Shown here in pieces: positions 1 to 13,256 of a stretch of DNA of 64,000 nt. The stretch is from Eopsaltria australis. Taxonomy: Eukaryota; Chordata; Aves; Passeriformes; Petroicidae. The notes below the pieces were generated by a model that did no database searches, was not told the origin of the DNA, and saw only the letters and a list, made by a program, of their open reading frames with translations. The stretch spans positions 1,171,694 through 1,235,693 of the forward strand of contig JAVTVJ010000294.1 of the NCBI GenBank assembly GCA_034509425.1, in the 5' to 3' direction. Both the position numbers and the translations under genes were made by a program. Positions within the stretch are counted from its first letter, which is position 1; each line of letters begins with the position of its first letter.

Positions 1-3000
1 CTCAGCATGCTTTATTTTGGTAATTCACTAGCTTTCATTCTGAATATCAAAAGAAAAGCAGTTGCATTATTATCTGCTGTGCAATTAATGTGATTGTCTC
101 CAAAAAAAAAATCAAGCTGTTATGGATTCTTCCTGGAACAACTATCATTTGAACAGTTTTAAGACAGGGTATTTTTGTTGTTATTCAATATACAATGTTT
201 AGTTTATTTGTTCTGCAGAGAGGAAGAATAAATGCTAAATTGCTACTGAACTGTCACTGTCACCTCAGCCAAATCAATTTGCTCAAACAAAATCTGCTTC
301 TTAGAAATCAATTTGTTGAAATCTATAATGTAACTAGTGGGGCCCTGAGATGTTGGAGAGTTCTCAGTTAGCTCCTTTTCCCTTCTTTTGTCATTTTTGG
401 TTCAGTCCATTGTACTACGAATGAGATCTTTGAGGTGTTTTGAGTTCCTGCTTAGTTCAGCTGTCATAACCTTTTCCTTTGGCTTGGGTGGAGCCTCGTC
501 AGCACTTGTCTTTTGAGTACTGACACAGTACTCCTTGCTTTGCTGCTTAAGACTAATGACCACATTCTTCTCTACAGACTGGGAAACACCTAATTTAATT
601 GTTATTGTTGCTGATTTCAGTGTGTTTCCTGTTGTCTTGGTGTGTCTGTGAATCCATGCTGATAAAATTCTCTTTTCCTTACTCTGTGCCCCAGTTTCTC
701 TGGGTTTATGTACATATGTACATTTATATGTATATTTTAGAAAGTGAGGGAGCCAGTTTAGAAAAAAAAGGCAAAAAAATTGGGCTCAAACAAGCTACAG
801 AGAGAATTTAAACACAAAGCAGTGACCCATTACTAGTAGTTGCTTTAAAATATATCTTCCCAAAAGCATCTGACAAGCAAGAAGGAAATCTATTTTGTTT
901 AAAAACTGGTTTCCTTTAGAGGGGTGATAAAAGCAGCAGTAAAAATAATTTAGATAGAAATTGATATAGGGCATTAAAATTATTTTTTTAAAAAAGCTGT
1001 AAAGGAAGTGGAAGAATACAGAAGAAGAAGAAGGAGGAATTATAGTAAGATTTTTTTTTTAAATCGCAGAAAAATGGTATTGCAGTAGTAATGAATGGGA
1101 CTGATAGTATTTTATCACTGCTACAACACCAGTCTTAACTGTAGTGTTTTGTTCTATGTTTGGGTTGGGAAAAAGCTGAGATTGTATAATTTATTCACTA
1201 GATAAAGAAAAGTTCATCACTCTGCAGCAATGATTAAGGAAAATACTAAACAACAGAGGCACTGGCACAGGTTACCCAGGGAGGCTGTGGATGCCCCTTC
1301 CTGGCAGTGTTCAAGGCCAGGCTGGGTGGGGCTTTAGGCAGCCTGGTTTAGTGAGAGGTGTCTCTGCCCATGGCAGGGGCGTTGGAAGTGGGTGATCTTC
1401 AAGGTCCCTTCCAGCCCAAACCATTCTGTGATTCTAAATGCTATGGTTCTGTGAGATTCAGCTTATTAATACTAAGATATAGGTTGCACTGAAGTATTTG
1501 GAGAACGTTGTTGAGAAGATGTCTTGACCATTATTTTAGTTTTCTAAAATTGATTTGTATTTCCTGTTATCATATTGACCAGATTATTTTCTGTTAATTT
1601 TTAAGGTCTAATGGGACTAAAGCAGCATAAGTGTAGGCATGATATCTTAACAGAGATTTCAGTATTCATTTGAATTGCTTTTCCTTACATCTATGTAGTT
1701 TAAAAAAATTCCAGTAAAATAGAAAACATTTTACTTTTTCCTTCCTAAGTTGACTCTGGAGAGGCTGTTATCTCATCCAGCTCTGTAGGATGTAAGAGGC
1801 TTCTATATTAATGTAGAAGTGGGTGTTTTAAATTAATCTTGTATTTTATTAATTTTTCTCAAATAGTAATTGCACGTTTTGCAGTTTAAAAATACTGCTA
1901 ATCAGTGCATATTCTAAATGTCAGATCCTTGGCTGGTATAAATGGCTGTGGTTTCATTAGTTTCTGCTGTGCTGCACTGATTAATGACAACTGTAGATTT
2001 GGTCCTAGGCTGTTAAATGCAGCATCATCATTTATTTTCTTCTTCCTCCAATCCCAAAGCATTTTGAATCAGTAAAAATAATGCAGGAAGAAAAAGAAAA
2101 TTGATTGCCATACACTTTTGGAGGAAAATATTCCAAAAGAGAATTTTCCTTGTTCTTTACACCTTTCATCAAACCATGTCAATATACAAGATTTTTGGTT
2201 CCAGTAGAGTTTCTAAACTGTGTTGATAAGTATCAGTTTCTCCTTTTACAGAGAGACACACTGTCTGTTCAAAATATTCAAGCAACTTGTTCAAGGTTAG
2301 CCAGAAAGTCAGCAGAGTTGAGAATGAAGCAAAGGTATCCTTGTCCTTAGGCATAACTAAAGTCATCATTTCTCCTAGAGTGATAAGTAAGGTTATGCTG
2401 AATGACAGGAGTTGCTGAGGAGAAGGGATTTCATTTTGGTAGTGACAAAATCAAGTACAGGACAGAGGAGATTGCTGAAACAAAGTGAAATAGACAGTGA
2501 TTGTAAAGTAGGGGAGGAGTGTGCTAGAGAAAGCAAAAAGGGAGACTCCACAAGTTCTTTCTAATAGTTGATTGCTTCTGTAACGTGAAGTGCAGTTTTT
2601 GTAATCAGTTCTGATCTTGCAGCGGGAGAAGTGGCTCCTAGTCCAGGATCTCTGGCTTTGTCCCTACATCGTCAAGGAGTTTCTTCTTTTCACAGTAGTA
2701 GAATTTTTCAGAAAAACTTGTTACTTTGTTTTGGGATTCCTTGAACACAAATCTTGCCCTTTGGGTTGCTGAGTAGCTTTCAGTCATTCTTAAACTGGAA
2801 TCAATTTGTCTGTGTCAGTAACCTGACAGCATCTTAATTTCTTCCCCTGGATTTTCTTCTGTTGCTGAGATGTGCTCTAAAGTGTAGCATTTTACATGTT
2901 AGAAATAAGTTCCTAATTTGAATGTACACCTTGCTGTATGTTACCTGTAAGGACAAATCAAGAAAGTTAGCCCAAAATCACAATTACCTTTTTAAAAACA

Positions 3001-3681
3001 AAAAATAGTATTTTGAAAGCATTTTGAGATGTAGCCTAAAACTTCCTAAGGGAGTTCTGATCTGCTTAACTGGAGTTTGTCTAGCAGGTTTTAACAAATG
3101 TAAGTGGAAGTTTACAGAGCTCCCATGTGCTGATGGAGAATAGGGGTCATTAGACTCAAAAGCATAAACAGGTTTGTATTAGCTGTGAATTCCAAGACAG
3201 GAACTAGCAGGTAGTGATTGAACAGTAAATTAATGTCTTACTAAAATGGTAAATTTTCACTGACATTTCATGTTTAGAAAAAAAATCTAGTGAGAATACC
3301 AAATGTCATGTTAGATACTGTAAATTATCAAGGCTAACTCAACACAGAGGTTCCAAATAAAGTGATTGGAGATATTCTGTATTTAGAAAGATGAAGAAAG
3401 TCTGTATAAGGAAATTCACACCTGAAATAAGCACGAATAATGTCACACCTTCAACAAGTGATGCCTTTGCTTTATGCTAAGATAAAGTTTGATCTCTGTT
3501 TCTACTGTCTGATTTGTGCAGCCTGGGGGACAGATGAGGCATGGTTAAGTGTTGATTTTGGAACAGTTATATAATGAAGTTTAGTTCAGTGTATATTTCA
3601 TTAATTTACTGACTTCCTAGTTAGTGGGCAGGACAATCTACTTCAAGTATTTATATTCATTTTTGTCCTTTTCATTTGCAG
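1..3681 (+). other. XRCC5: XRCC5 intron (3' part of an intron whose start lies before the window)
   Basis: The window opens inside an XRCC5 intron. The expected preceding exon (end of the Ku core and the linker before the nuclear localisation signal) is not visible here, so it lies upstream. The acceptor at the right end is a pyrimidine-rich tract followed by CAG at 3679-3681. Apart from a CR1 tail near 1.25-1.46 kb and a 16-bp perfect palindrome at 708-723, I see only AT-rich unique DNA. Short open frames here have no recognisable protein similarity. Confidence 0.8.
1250..1465 (+). repeat. CR1 LINE 3' tail
   Basis: The block carries the landmarks of an avian CR1 3' end in order: a 'GGCACAGGTTACCCAGGGAG' segment, a 'GTGTTCAAGGCCAGGCTGG' segment, 'AAGGTCCCTTCCAGCCCAAA', and a terminal 'ATTCTGTGATTCT' stretch followed by a degenerate repeat of it. 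The reading direction puts the element on the + strand, same sense as XRCC5. It is 5'-truncated like most CR1 copies and holds no coding capacity. It is fairly well preserved, so it is one of the younger CR1 copies in the window. Confidence 0.88.
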
Positions 3682-3772
3682 TGACGATGAACCCGGCCTT
3701 AAGAAACCAAAAATTGAAGATGAGGAGGAGAGCTTTAGCATCATGAAACTTGCTGAAGGCAATATCACCTCT
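3682..3772 (+). CDS. XRCC5: XRCC5 (Ku80) coding exon, nuclear-localisation linker
   Basis: This 91-bp internal exon follows a TTTGCAG acceptor and ends at a GTAAGC donor (3773). Its first base completes a codon begun upstream; then come 30 codons, DDEPGLKKPKIEDEEE followed by SFSIMKLAEGNITS. This matches the human Ku80 linker that joins the Ku core to the C-terminal domain. The basic cluster KKPK followed by an acidic run corresponds to the Ku80 nuclear localisation signal. Ku80 pairs with Ku70 (XRCC6) to ring broken DNA ends in the nucleus and recruits end-joining factors. The exon ends in phase 0 and joins in frame to the next one at 5188. Identification rests on my recall of the family and on seven consecutive exons agreeing. 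Confidence 0.95.
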
Positions 3773-5187
3773 GTAAGCATATTTTTACGTATCTGATCAT
3801 TAAAGGGGAATATTAATTTTCTATTATAGTGAATATACAGAATTCCTGATAAAAGGAGAGTTTCTAGCTGAAACATGACTGAAATACTGTCTACTTGTAC
3901 ATTTGAGACTCTGCTAGGGATTGTAAAGACAACTTTCTCTGCCCTTAGGCATGTGTTAGCACAAGTTTCTATCAGTTGTGGATATTTCAGGACAAAATTC
4001 TCTCCTGGTGTTTAGAACTCTAAAAGGAAAGCCTGAGGATCTGAAGAAAACAGAATTGCAGCTCAGTGGTTAAATTTTGTTCTTGCTGTCTTTCGTATCT
4101 TCTGCAACATAGAAGTTGCCTCTGTGTATTTAATCAAAGGTATTGCTGTGATTTTAAACATTTTTCTCTGGATTAATTGGGGGTCTAAATCAGAAATTTG
4201 GCTTCATCTTGCCAGTAGATCTAACTTAATTTTGTGGGTAGATGAAACTTGTGTCACAACTGTGCACCCTCCTTTATTTGATGTTTTCCTATTGTAAAAA
4301 AAAAATTAATATTAAGCTAACTTCACTTGTTTTCAGATGGGCTGTTCTTTAAGGTTCATTTTGAAAAATGCATTCTTGATACTTAAAAAAATAGTTAAAA
4401 TCTGAAAAGATTTCCATGTTCTGCACTCCTAACTTAAATTTCTGATATTTCCTGAAAAGTGACATCATCAGATTTAAAAGAAACGCGACGAGACCAAGCA
4501 AACTTATTGCAAGGTCCACGAGTTATTTTGACAGCAAAGCATAAAAATTTTTCAAAAATTATGAGAATTCTGATTGCTGATAGGAAATTTTAAGCAATGT
4601 AGGGTGGTTAGGTTTTTTTCTCCTGAAGTCATTGCATCAGTTTTTCAGTGTTTATTTATATTTGACCTGGTTTTAGTTTCTTTGAAAGGTTTCTGCACTT
4701 GTATGCCCATATAGAAGTTTGGCTTTAAGATGTCAGACTATGCCAAGAAGCCTAGATGATTTAAGTGCAAGCTTTTAATTCTGAGGTTCTTATTGGAGTG
4801 GCAAAGCACTGATTCTGTACCAACATGCCTAGGAGCTCACACTCCTCAGTGAGCATCTGGTGAGATCAGGGAGCTTTGTGCTACAGGAGATCTCAAAGCT
4901 GAGCTAGCAGAATTGTTGTGCTTCTGTCCTCTCAGCACCAGACAAGTGGTCAATTTGTAACAGTAGAGCAGAGCGAGTTCATCTTGCTCATGTTGTAACC
5001 ACCCTTTGCCAGGAGCACTGTGCATTAATACACATTGTAAAACTGGCATTTTTTGAGTCTGGATGCAGAGAAGTACAAAGCTTCTGTTTTCATATTAAAG
5101 TAAAAAGAAATTTAAAGTTTCTTGTTGCCTGATAAGAAGGAATAGATGGATATTGGCGGATGACTGAATTGGTTTTTGTACTTATAG
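3773..5187 (+). other. XRCC5: XRCC5 intron, 1.4 kb
   Basis: GTAAGC donor to TTATAG acceptor, 1415 bp. I see no recognisable repeat or RNA gene. The open frame at 4846-5049 on the - strand has no protein-like features. Confidence 0.85.
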
Positions 5188-5257
5188 GTAGGCAGTGTTA
5201 ACCCAGCAGAAGATTTCCGAATTCTGGTGAGGAAGAAAAATGCTGATTTCAAAGATG
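5188..5257 (+). CDS. XRCC5: XRCC5 (Ku80) coding exon, start of the C-terminal domain
   Basis: A 70-bp exon between a CTTATAG acceptor and a GTAAAT donor. It encodes 23 residues beginning VGSVNPAEDFRILVRKKNAD plus the first base of a split codon (phase 1). The VGSVNPAE-F segment is the highly conserved entry to the helical Ku80 C-terminal domain (Ku_PK_bind family). In human Ku80 this domain folds as a small helical bundle that contributes to DNA-PKcs recruitment. The neighbouring exons join in frame on both sides. Confidence 0.95.
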
Positions 5258-8200
5258 GTAAATTACTTTTGTTTATCTTATTTCTATTAGTAGCATCTTC
5301 AGGATTCACTAAATTCAGTCCATTTGTCTAAACATAAGTGTCCAGTGCAATGTGAGTTGCTCTGGAATTTACAGGTTAGCCTGTAGTGCCTCTCGGCCGA
5401 GGAAGGTGTCATTTGTAATTCCCATGTCAATACTTGCCTTTCTCAACTAAAAGTGTTGGGTAGCTGTGTTTGGATAAGAAGGCACCAGACAGCTACACTG
5501 AGGCACCTGAGCAACCCCTCAGGTGTTTCTAACAGAAGACCCCTTGGTAGTCACTGACTGTCAAGTCAAGAATGAGGTTCATTCTGAATGAACCTCACCT
5601 TCACTGCCAGGGTCATTCTGGCCTCAAGTGGAGAGCTGTTGTGTGTGCACAGTGTGACAAACCTGTCTTGTGTTCCATGAACAAAAAAGAGACTCTCATG
5701 CGTGGGACTTAAATCTTTACATGCAAAGATCATTTCTTACTGCTTGTGAGTGAAAGAAAGCACAGGTGAATTCAGAATGGAATAAGCAGGTAGTATGTGT
5801 AATCTGAAGGTTGAGGAAGAAGAACACAAAGCACAGGTCAGGCACTGTCTTGCATGGCCTAAGCCTGAAAACAGTGGAATTATTATTGGTTTGTATGGTA
5901 TTTCCCTCCTGGACTAGCTGTACAGAGATATATGTAATCCAGAGAGGTCTTAAAAGAATGCACAAGATGGATGGGGCCCTTTATCTCGTAAAGGGCGATT
6001 TGAAGGTTGAGGCAGGGTAAACCTGATCAGCCCAATAGCTACTAATGTCACATTCCTTTTCAAAGAGAGATTTGCAGAGGTGCTTGAGTGAGGTGCTGGG
6101 TATTTCAGCAAGGCCTTTGTTCCTTTTGGATGCAGTTTCAGGAGTGTGTTTAGAGATATATTGAGTTGTGATACAGTCTGTTAAAGCCTACAGAGCTATT
6201 TCTCTCCAGAATTTCCAGACCTCAAAGCCAGCTAGCTAGCTTTTTTATATGGATTTTTCATTAGACACAGAAGAAATTATTTATTGAAAAAATATTTGGA
6301 ATTGTGTTCTTAAATCTCAGATATATTAAGATGCAGTAAAAAATCATAGTACAACACATTAGAATACAGAAACTGTGGAACACTTGACTAATTTGTTACA
6401 GTGATAAATTCTATCATGTTGGAAAGCTTTAAGGCAGAAATAAGTATAGTGATTACCTTAAAGATGGTTTAACTAGAAAGAGTGCTTAAATATGTCCACT
6501 TGGTAGCTGTGCTGGAGATAACTGCAATACATGTATGGAAGGTTCTGAAATTTTGAGCAATTTGCTTTTATTCTATGTGATCTGCTCTGTAATGATAAGG
6601 TGTAGTTAAACAGAATGTAGTGCAGACACCCATTTAAAGGAGAGATAGAAGACACTATAAATAAAAACATGTTTTGCATATTATCTCTTTCTTCTGGATA
6701 ATCCTTTTTGTGCTTTAGAGGCTTTTAGGTAGCTTAATACATTCAACATTGCAGGCATGTTTTTAATGTCTTGCTATATTGAAGTTTGGTTATGTAAATA
6801 GTAAATTCTGCCTTAAAATTATTCATTGGATCTAAGGGTTTTTTGGTATAATTTTGTCATTTAATGATGCAACTTTTTTCCCCCTCTGCTAGAACATAAG
6901 AAATATAAAATTTGTTTGCAGAAAAGGATAATCTGTGGCATTCAAATACTTCATTGTAAAAAAGGCAGCATTTTATGTGTCAGGTTGCAGACAGGAGAAC
7001 TGCCAAGTTACATTCTGTTTTTCTTTCTTGTATTAAAAAAACATCTATTGTAGTCTTCCTAACCGAATAGAGCTTACATTCACCTTTTAAAATAACAGCA
7101 GTCCTTTCATTAGGAGGAGAAGGACCTTTCAGCTGTTTGGTTGGAGCTGGGTTGTTTTTTAGTAGATAGAGAAGTAGCAGTAGGAAGAGTTGTACTTTAA
7201 ATACTGACACTACAGTTGCTTTTTAATTAAGCTGCAGGTTAATGGCACACCCACACCAAAATTATAAAGTTAGAAGTACCAGAGGATGGCAAGGGGATTA
7301 TTTTTCTTTTTCTTCTGAAACAGCTTGTAGAAGTCCTGATGGTGTGTTTATCACTGAAAATAGGTACCAGCACATTTCCTGGAGTGCCTTCACTGGGATT
7401 TGTTAATCAGGGTTTTTACTTTTCATAGCATCAGTCTTAAGTGGAAGCTAGTCTGTGTCTGATACTGTGTGAGAACTTGGCCACTAATGCCTAAATACAT
7501 GTCTGTAGAAAATGAAAGATTTTCAGATTGGAAAGGGTCTTAGAGTTAGATTTTCTGGACTGGCAGCTCAATTTCTGAAACAATAATCAACTTCGGTTTT
7601 ACCTGAAAACTGTGTAGTTTATTACAGTAGGGAGCTGCTTAAGGGTTACGTGGTGAATTATGTTTGATGGTATCAGCTTACTGGTTAACATTGATGCTCA
7701 TGTAACTAGTATTGTGTTCCCCTCTAGACATCCTTGCTTTCTTATTTGCATTCATGGCCAGAGAGATGTCGTTTTATGCAGGTCTTATTTTGAGCAAGTC
7801 ACAAGTGTACAGTCATCACAAAGAGATGTCTTCTGATAACAGCTTCTGACGTTTTTGTCAATGACTGCACATAAAATAGATTAGTTTACCTGAGTAGAAT
7901 CTAATCGTTGCTCCCAAGGGTGGTCTATGAGTTTCTTCATTGCTGTGGCTTCAGAGAAGACTCTCAAATGCAGTCAGTGCTTGTGATCTTTGTAATGCCA
8001 AAGGAGTTGCCACGTGACTACCAGTTCATCCTCCTACTTAGAGGTTTCCAGCCATGTCTGCATCTCTGGAGAGCAGATCATGTCTGATGTGACATGTTAT
8101 ATTTTCTTAGGCTTCTGTAGAAAATAGAATCAGGGGAGTAGAAAAAGATACTGACACATGCATAGTACTTTCTTTGATTTGTGTATTTTCTGTGTGAGTT

Positions 8201-11200
8201 TATAGGCCACATTTCATTGCATCTTACAGGACTCCTGTCTGAGAACATGATGTCTGAAATCCTGTAGTTGAAAAAGCTTTTTTTATTTTACTGATTGTCA
8301 GCTGGGAGAGAAATCTGCAGTGACAACTCAACAGTTTATGGACCTAAGAAAAAATATCTAGAGACAAATTGCACTAAGCTCTCGTTTTTGTATTTATAGT
8401 AAGTTTGTTAATATTTTTATTCCTAGGCTATTCTAGAAAAATATAGTTAAAGGAGTCTGTAGCTGCATGTGAACAAGGATATTTTATTGCAAGATTTTCT
8501 GTAGAAATAAGTATAGTTAATTACCTTCCTGGAGCTAAGATAGTTTTTTTTAAAAGCTAATACTTAATTTCATTCTTTGTTGACATGTTTTTGCAGTTTG
8601 TCTGCATTTTTATCTACCTGGATGTTTGTTATATTTCAGAGACTATTTATGCTCTACTGCTAGGTAGGCCAAATGTAATGACTGGTTTGATGAAAATGAC
8701 TCAATCATTAGAAGAATTTTTGCAAACCAAATACTTTAGTATATAGAATCCCTTTGAAGTTTTCTGTATATCTGCTTCACAGAGAAGATGAAGCCAGGTT
8801 TGTCTTTGAAGGGCATAGTGATTGGGTGAGCCTCAAAGCTCTGAGTTGCAGCAAACAGAATTTGAATTAGACGTTATGGGGAAAAGATAATAAAGATCAC
8901 AATGATGGGATTCAAACACAGAAAAAGGGACCCAGAGAACTTGGAGACTCTCCATCTTTGGAGCTACACAGAACTAAAGTCTGTGGAGCACTGAGCCTCC
9001 TGTTCCACAGTGAGCCCTGTTGTTAGCGGGGATTTTGGTCATATGTCCTTCAGACATCCAGCCTCAATCATTCTGATCCATATTCACTGGACATTCAGAG
9101 ACACCATTTCAAAACTGAACAGCACCTCACAGGGCATTGGAGTAGTTCAACAGCCAATAGCTCTTGACGTTAAAATTCTTAGTTCTTGGCATAAAGGTGA
9201 AGGAGGTCCTTAAAAATTAGTACAGTTTTCAGTTCAGAATTTCTTTCTTCTTTACAGTTTTAGAAAGATGATACAGAGAAGTATTTTAAAATTAATTACC
9301 AGGTCATTTAACTGATTTGTCAGTGAATCGTACTTTAAGCACTGTCCATGAATACAAATCATTACCAGCAGCAGCACATAAATCAGAAGATTAACAACAG
9401 GAGTCTTTTGTCTAAAGGAAGAATTATTTTCTTGACCTGATTTATTTTTTTAGGGGGGAAAAATCCTCAAGGAATTGAACTTGGACTGTAATAATAGACA
9501 GTTTTGGCTATTATTATTGTGTAATCTGATTGGTATAGTAATCAAGACCAAGAGCTGAACTGAGCAAACATGAAAATATAACTGCACTTTTGTACTGTAG
9601 CTGTTCAGAGATAACAAGTGAATATAATTGTGCATGGCATATTTCACAAAAAATGACAGCACTGGTGAATGTATTTTGGAGTAGCAAATGTATCTGAATG
9701 CCAGAGGGAAAGGGATTAAATTCTGCTAGAACTGAAAGATCTTCTGTTCTGTGGTTTTTTTGTTCCCTGCAGTTCTCCAACCCTTAATAACTATATTTGT
9801 TATCTAACCAGTCAGGTACAGTAGAAGGAGGAAAGAGGAGATTAAAATTTCTTGGGATGTTCTGCAGAATGTGGTGGTTATTAGGAGTGCTGGAAATTCC
9901 AGTTAATGCAAAATGTACAAGTCTGTTAGTTCACTTCCTTAAATGTGTGTGGAATGAGGAAAGTTGGGAGAGAAGAAAAAAGTTATAATTACACAGAAGT
10001 GGCCTGAATAGGCTGTCAGTTTGTAACTCAAGGGCCTACTCTTCAAAACCTCAATGCCTGAGATTTGTCTGGGACACATCAGAGTTAATGCTTATCACAG
10101 CTTAGTTAAAAAGACATCTTTATGCAGAACATGCCTTGCTCCAAAAACAGGGACATCTATTTTTTGCAGCATCCAGACCCAAAGATTCAGACTAATGAAA
10201 AGGCAGCAGGAAATCAACGAAGTTCTCAGATTAGAAGTGTAAAGGAACAGCAACCACTTCCAGAATTTCCAGTTATAATCCTTATCTACTGTCTTTACTT
10301 TTGGCCCCCTGAAGTAAATTTGGTAGTCTAATCAGAACATAGGAATTTTTGTCTATTTCAGATTCATCCATCATTGGCCTATCATTTAAGGTAAACCCAA
10401 TGGACAGAACCAACTTTTTAGCCAAGCTATTTCAGGATGTTAGAGAAATGTGACTTTAAATACTGTTGCCATGTAACCTGTTTGCTGCATATATTATGGA
10501 CTCTCAGTCTCTGGTAGAACATTGCAGGTTTCCTTTGGTTCCTTACAACAGATTTCAAAAGGAGGCACCTCACAGTCAGTAGCAAGAAAGTCTTTTCTTC
10601 TGATGGCTGCCAGGGCAATCAAATGGAAAGGGATTTTAAAAAATTAAATGCAAAAGAAGTAGTAGAGTGTCTGATAATTTCAAGCAGTATGCTGGAATCA
10701 TTCTGAGAATGAAGACTTTTATTGCACCCTCATAGTGCCTGGGGTTTTAATTTAACACATCAATGAGAAGGCAGTGTTTAAAAAAAAACACCACCACCAC
10801 TGAAAACACCAGCAGGACTTGCTTTTATTAGTGCAATTCATAAGAAATTAGAACGTTTAATGAGAAAATCATTAACCATGAAAAAAATGGACTGACTTAA
10901 CTTGGGAAGCTTAAGTAGTTAGACTTCAATTTAGTTTGTCAGCTACTGGTGAAATAAATAGAGTGAGCTGATTACCTCTGGCACAGTAGGCACTTCAGCA
11001 CACTCTCTTGTGCTGTAGCTGCTGTTGGGCAGAGCCATTATCTGCCTCCCTTTCTAGAAACTGTCAAAAGCTAGTGAGAGAATATCAAACATGCCTTGTT
11101 TCACACTATTCAGAGATGTCCTTCAGATTCAGTTCAATTAGGCATTTTATAGGAAATAATGTAAGAGCCAGTGCTGTGCATACTCACAGTGTGCAGAGGG

Positions 11201-12547
11201 GAGCACAGTGCTTAAACAGTGTCTCCTTCTTGGTGTGTTCACTTCTTGTTTATTCCACCACTCTGGCAGGTGATTTTCTTTGTTGGTGCTTGCATAGCTG
11301 AGATACTTAAAGTGACGTCTGTGTCCATAACATCTGGAGCTGGGAAGGGCTGTAGGTCAGGGGAAGGGTTCTGCTAATCCACTGGCTGGTCTTTAACAGT
11401 ACAAGAACAGGACAGGCAGATGCTGTGACTTGTTGGGAAAGCTTTCCTGAATTTTTTTCCTCAATGGCAACAGCACTGTTAATCTCCCTTGATAGACACC
11501 CTCTTTTAAGAATTCTATGAATTTGCTCAAGCACATTTTAAGCTGCTAAAACTTAAATCAGCCTGTGGTAAAGGGTTAACTGATGTATGTTTCTGGAGGT
11601 CCTGTTTTGTTTTTTGTTCTTAACCCAACTCTTGGCTCTTGTTTTGAGAGAGGCAGGGGATTATCAGCTTCCTGTTCATTCTTTCCACAGTGCTTCTGAG
11701 TTTACAGATCATTGTTGTATCCTCCTCACACTTGTTTTTTCCCTGGCTGTGGTGTCTGCCAGCGGGTAAAATTGGACAGTTCCTCATCCATAAGTAAACA
11801 TAAAAAGAAAGCATGTTACTAAAATCCAGCAGAAATTAGTTAGAATTTGCAGAGCTTTTGGGTGGTATTTTCTCATCTGTTTGCAGTGGTTTACAGCTAC
11901 CTACATTATAGGAGCTCAACAGTAAGGGTAAAACTGGTGTTCCCCTTCTTGTTGGTACAGGTCTCACTCTTTACCTCTGCTTCTTTCTGTCAGGCACACA
12001 CAGTTTATAATCTCAATAATCATAAACATCTTTGCTCTGAAAAATTATCAAACTACCTGTACAAGAGACAAGACATACTCTGATGTCAATAACAGCAAGG
12101 TCATTTAACTGCAATACCCTACACATGTTGGTTTGACATTACTACACTTTTCTCATAAATTTAATGCTTTTATTGAAATATGCATCTATTGCAAAGGATG
12201 TTTAGGGGATTTGCTTGTGTTGTAGAACATTAACCTCCCTAAGCTTTAGGATCCCAAACTTTTATCAAACAAGTTAAGCCACTGCTTTTTTTCTTGGCTT
12301 TCAGGAAAAAGTATGCCTTGGACATGCTTGAGGTTCTTGCTAGTATATCTGGCTTTTCCAGAGAGGCTGAAATTATTGTCACAAGCTTAGATAACAATTA
12401 TCAACTTGTGTAGCTTGAGGCAGTGTGGGTATGATTAACTGCTTAGATGCTTGTGGAGTAGAAAAAGAGATGTAAAAGGAAAGTTGTTTTTTTCCCTTGA
12501 AAGTGTGCATTCTTTTATTTATATATTTATTTCTCCTTGTCTTCCAG
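5258..12547 (+). other. XRCC5: XRCC5 intron, 7.3 kb
   Basis: The largest complete intron in the window, GTAAAT donor to TTCCAG acceptor. It holds a 12-bp inverted repeat with a one-base centre at 5573-5597. A faint CR1-like stretch is possible near 8.93-8.98 kb but too degraded to call. I found no other exon, snoRNA box pair or young repeat. Open frames of 60-97 codons in here read as chance. Confidence 0.8.
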
Positions 12548-12657
12548 TGAGTCAGCAGTTGATAAACCGCATTGATCAATTCCTGGAAAATAAAGGCTCA
12601 CAGTACTACATGAAAGGGGTCAACTGTATCAGAGTTTTTAGAGAGGAGGCCATGAAG
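12548..12657 (+). CDS. XRCC5: XRCC5 (Ku80) coding exon, C-terminal domain helices
   Basis: A 110-bp exon from a CTTCCAG acceptor to a GTAATG donor. Its first two bases complete a Val codon split with the previous exon; 36 codons follow, beginning SQQLINRIDQFLENKGSQYY and ending NCIRVFREEAMK. The pattern QLINxIxQFL ... YxMK ... CIRxFREEA is the conserved helical core of the Ku80 C-terminal domain. It ends in phase 0. Family knowledge places this part outside the DNA-encircling ring, on a flexible arm involved in DNA-PK assembly. Confidence 0.96.
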
Positions 12658-13159
12658 GTAATGTTACTCTTACCTCTTTCACATTAAAGGCAAGATGGGC
12701 CTATGTGCTGTATCAGAAACGATAATTTATTGCTGCAGCAAAAAAAAATTTAACTTGAAATATGTTTCAAATTTAGAAATAGAATACAATAGCATTTTAT
12801 GGATGTTTTTATTGTTACTGGAATGGGGACTAGCCTCTCTGGTATTATTTGCTGTTGTTAGTTTTCTTTTAAACATAAAACAGAAGACCTATGACCTGAT
12901 GTTTGTGCTAGTTAAAAATACAATCCTACAATTTTCTTCTTCAACAAATCTAGTTACAAGAAAGTCTTTTTAGCTTTCTGAAAGGTTCTTTTTGTGGCTC
13001 ACTGTTCCTTAGAACTCATGCTTTTAATAGAAGTAAAACTGAAATTCTGTAGAGACCTTTGTGTTCACTATGTTAAATGACTCGATGAAGAATTAAATTT
13101 GCAGAGCTCTTCAGTGGTTTTAGTATTTCTTGCTTACAGTTGCTGTTACATTTTTTCAG
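12658..13159 (+). other. XRCC5: XRCC5 intron, 502 bp
   Basis: Short intron, GTAATG to TTTTTTCAG. I see nothing in it beyond unique AT-rich sequence. Confidence 0.85.
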
Positions 13160-13256
13160 CTGTCCAAGGTGCAGTGCTTTAATGACTTTCTGAAGGCCCT
13201 GAAATCAAAGTTGGAAGATAAAGCCTTAGCTGATTTCTGGGAGATCATGGTACAAG
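13160..13256 (+). CDS. XRCC5: XRCC5 (Ku80) coding exon, C-terminal domain
   Basis: A 97-bp exon bounded by a TTTTTTCAG acceptor and a GTAGGA donor. It encodes 32 residues, LSKVQCFNDFLKALKSKLED then KALADFWEIMVQ, plus one base of a split codon (phase 1). The FNxFLKAL and FWEIxVQ motifs are diagnostic of the Ku80 C-terminal helical domain. The frame continues into the exon at 15263. Confidence 0.96.

Noticed and set aside
2105..2350. Possible extra XRCC5 exon (TTTTACAG at ~2250 followed by an open frame)
   Set aside because: The translation does not match any part of Ku80, and no suitable donor keeps the frame with the exon at 3682.
8930..8980. CR1-like phrase around GGAGACTCTCCATC
   Set aside because: Too short and diverged, with no further CR1 landmarks on either side.
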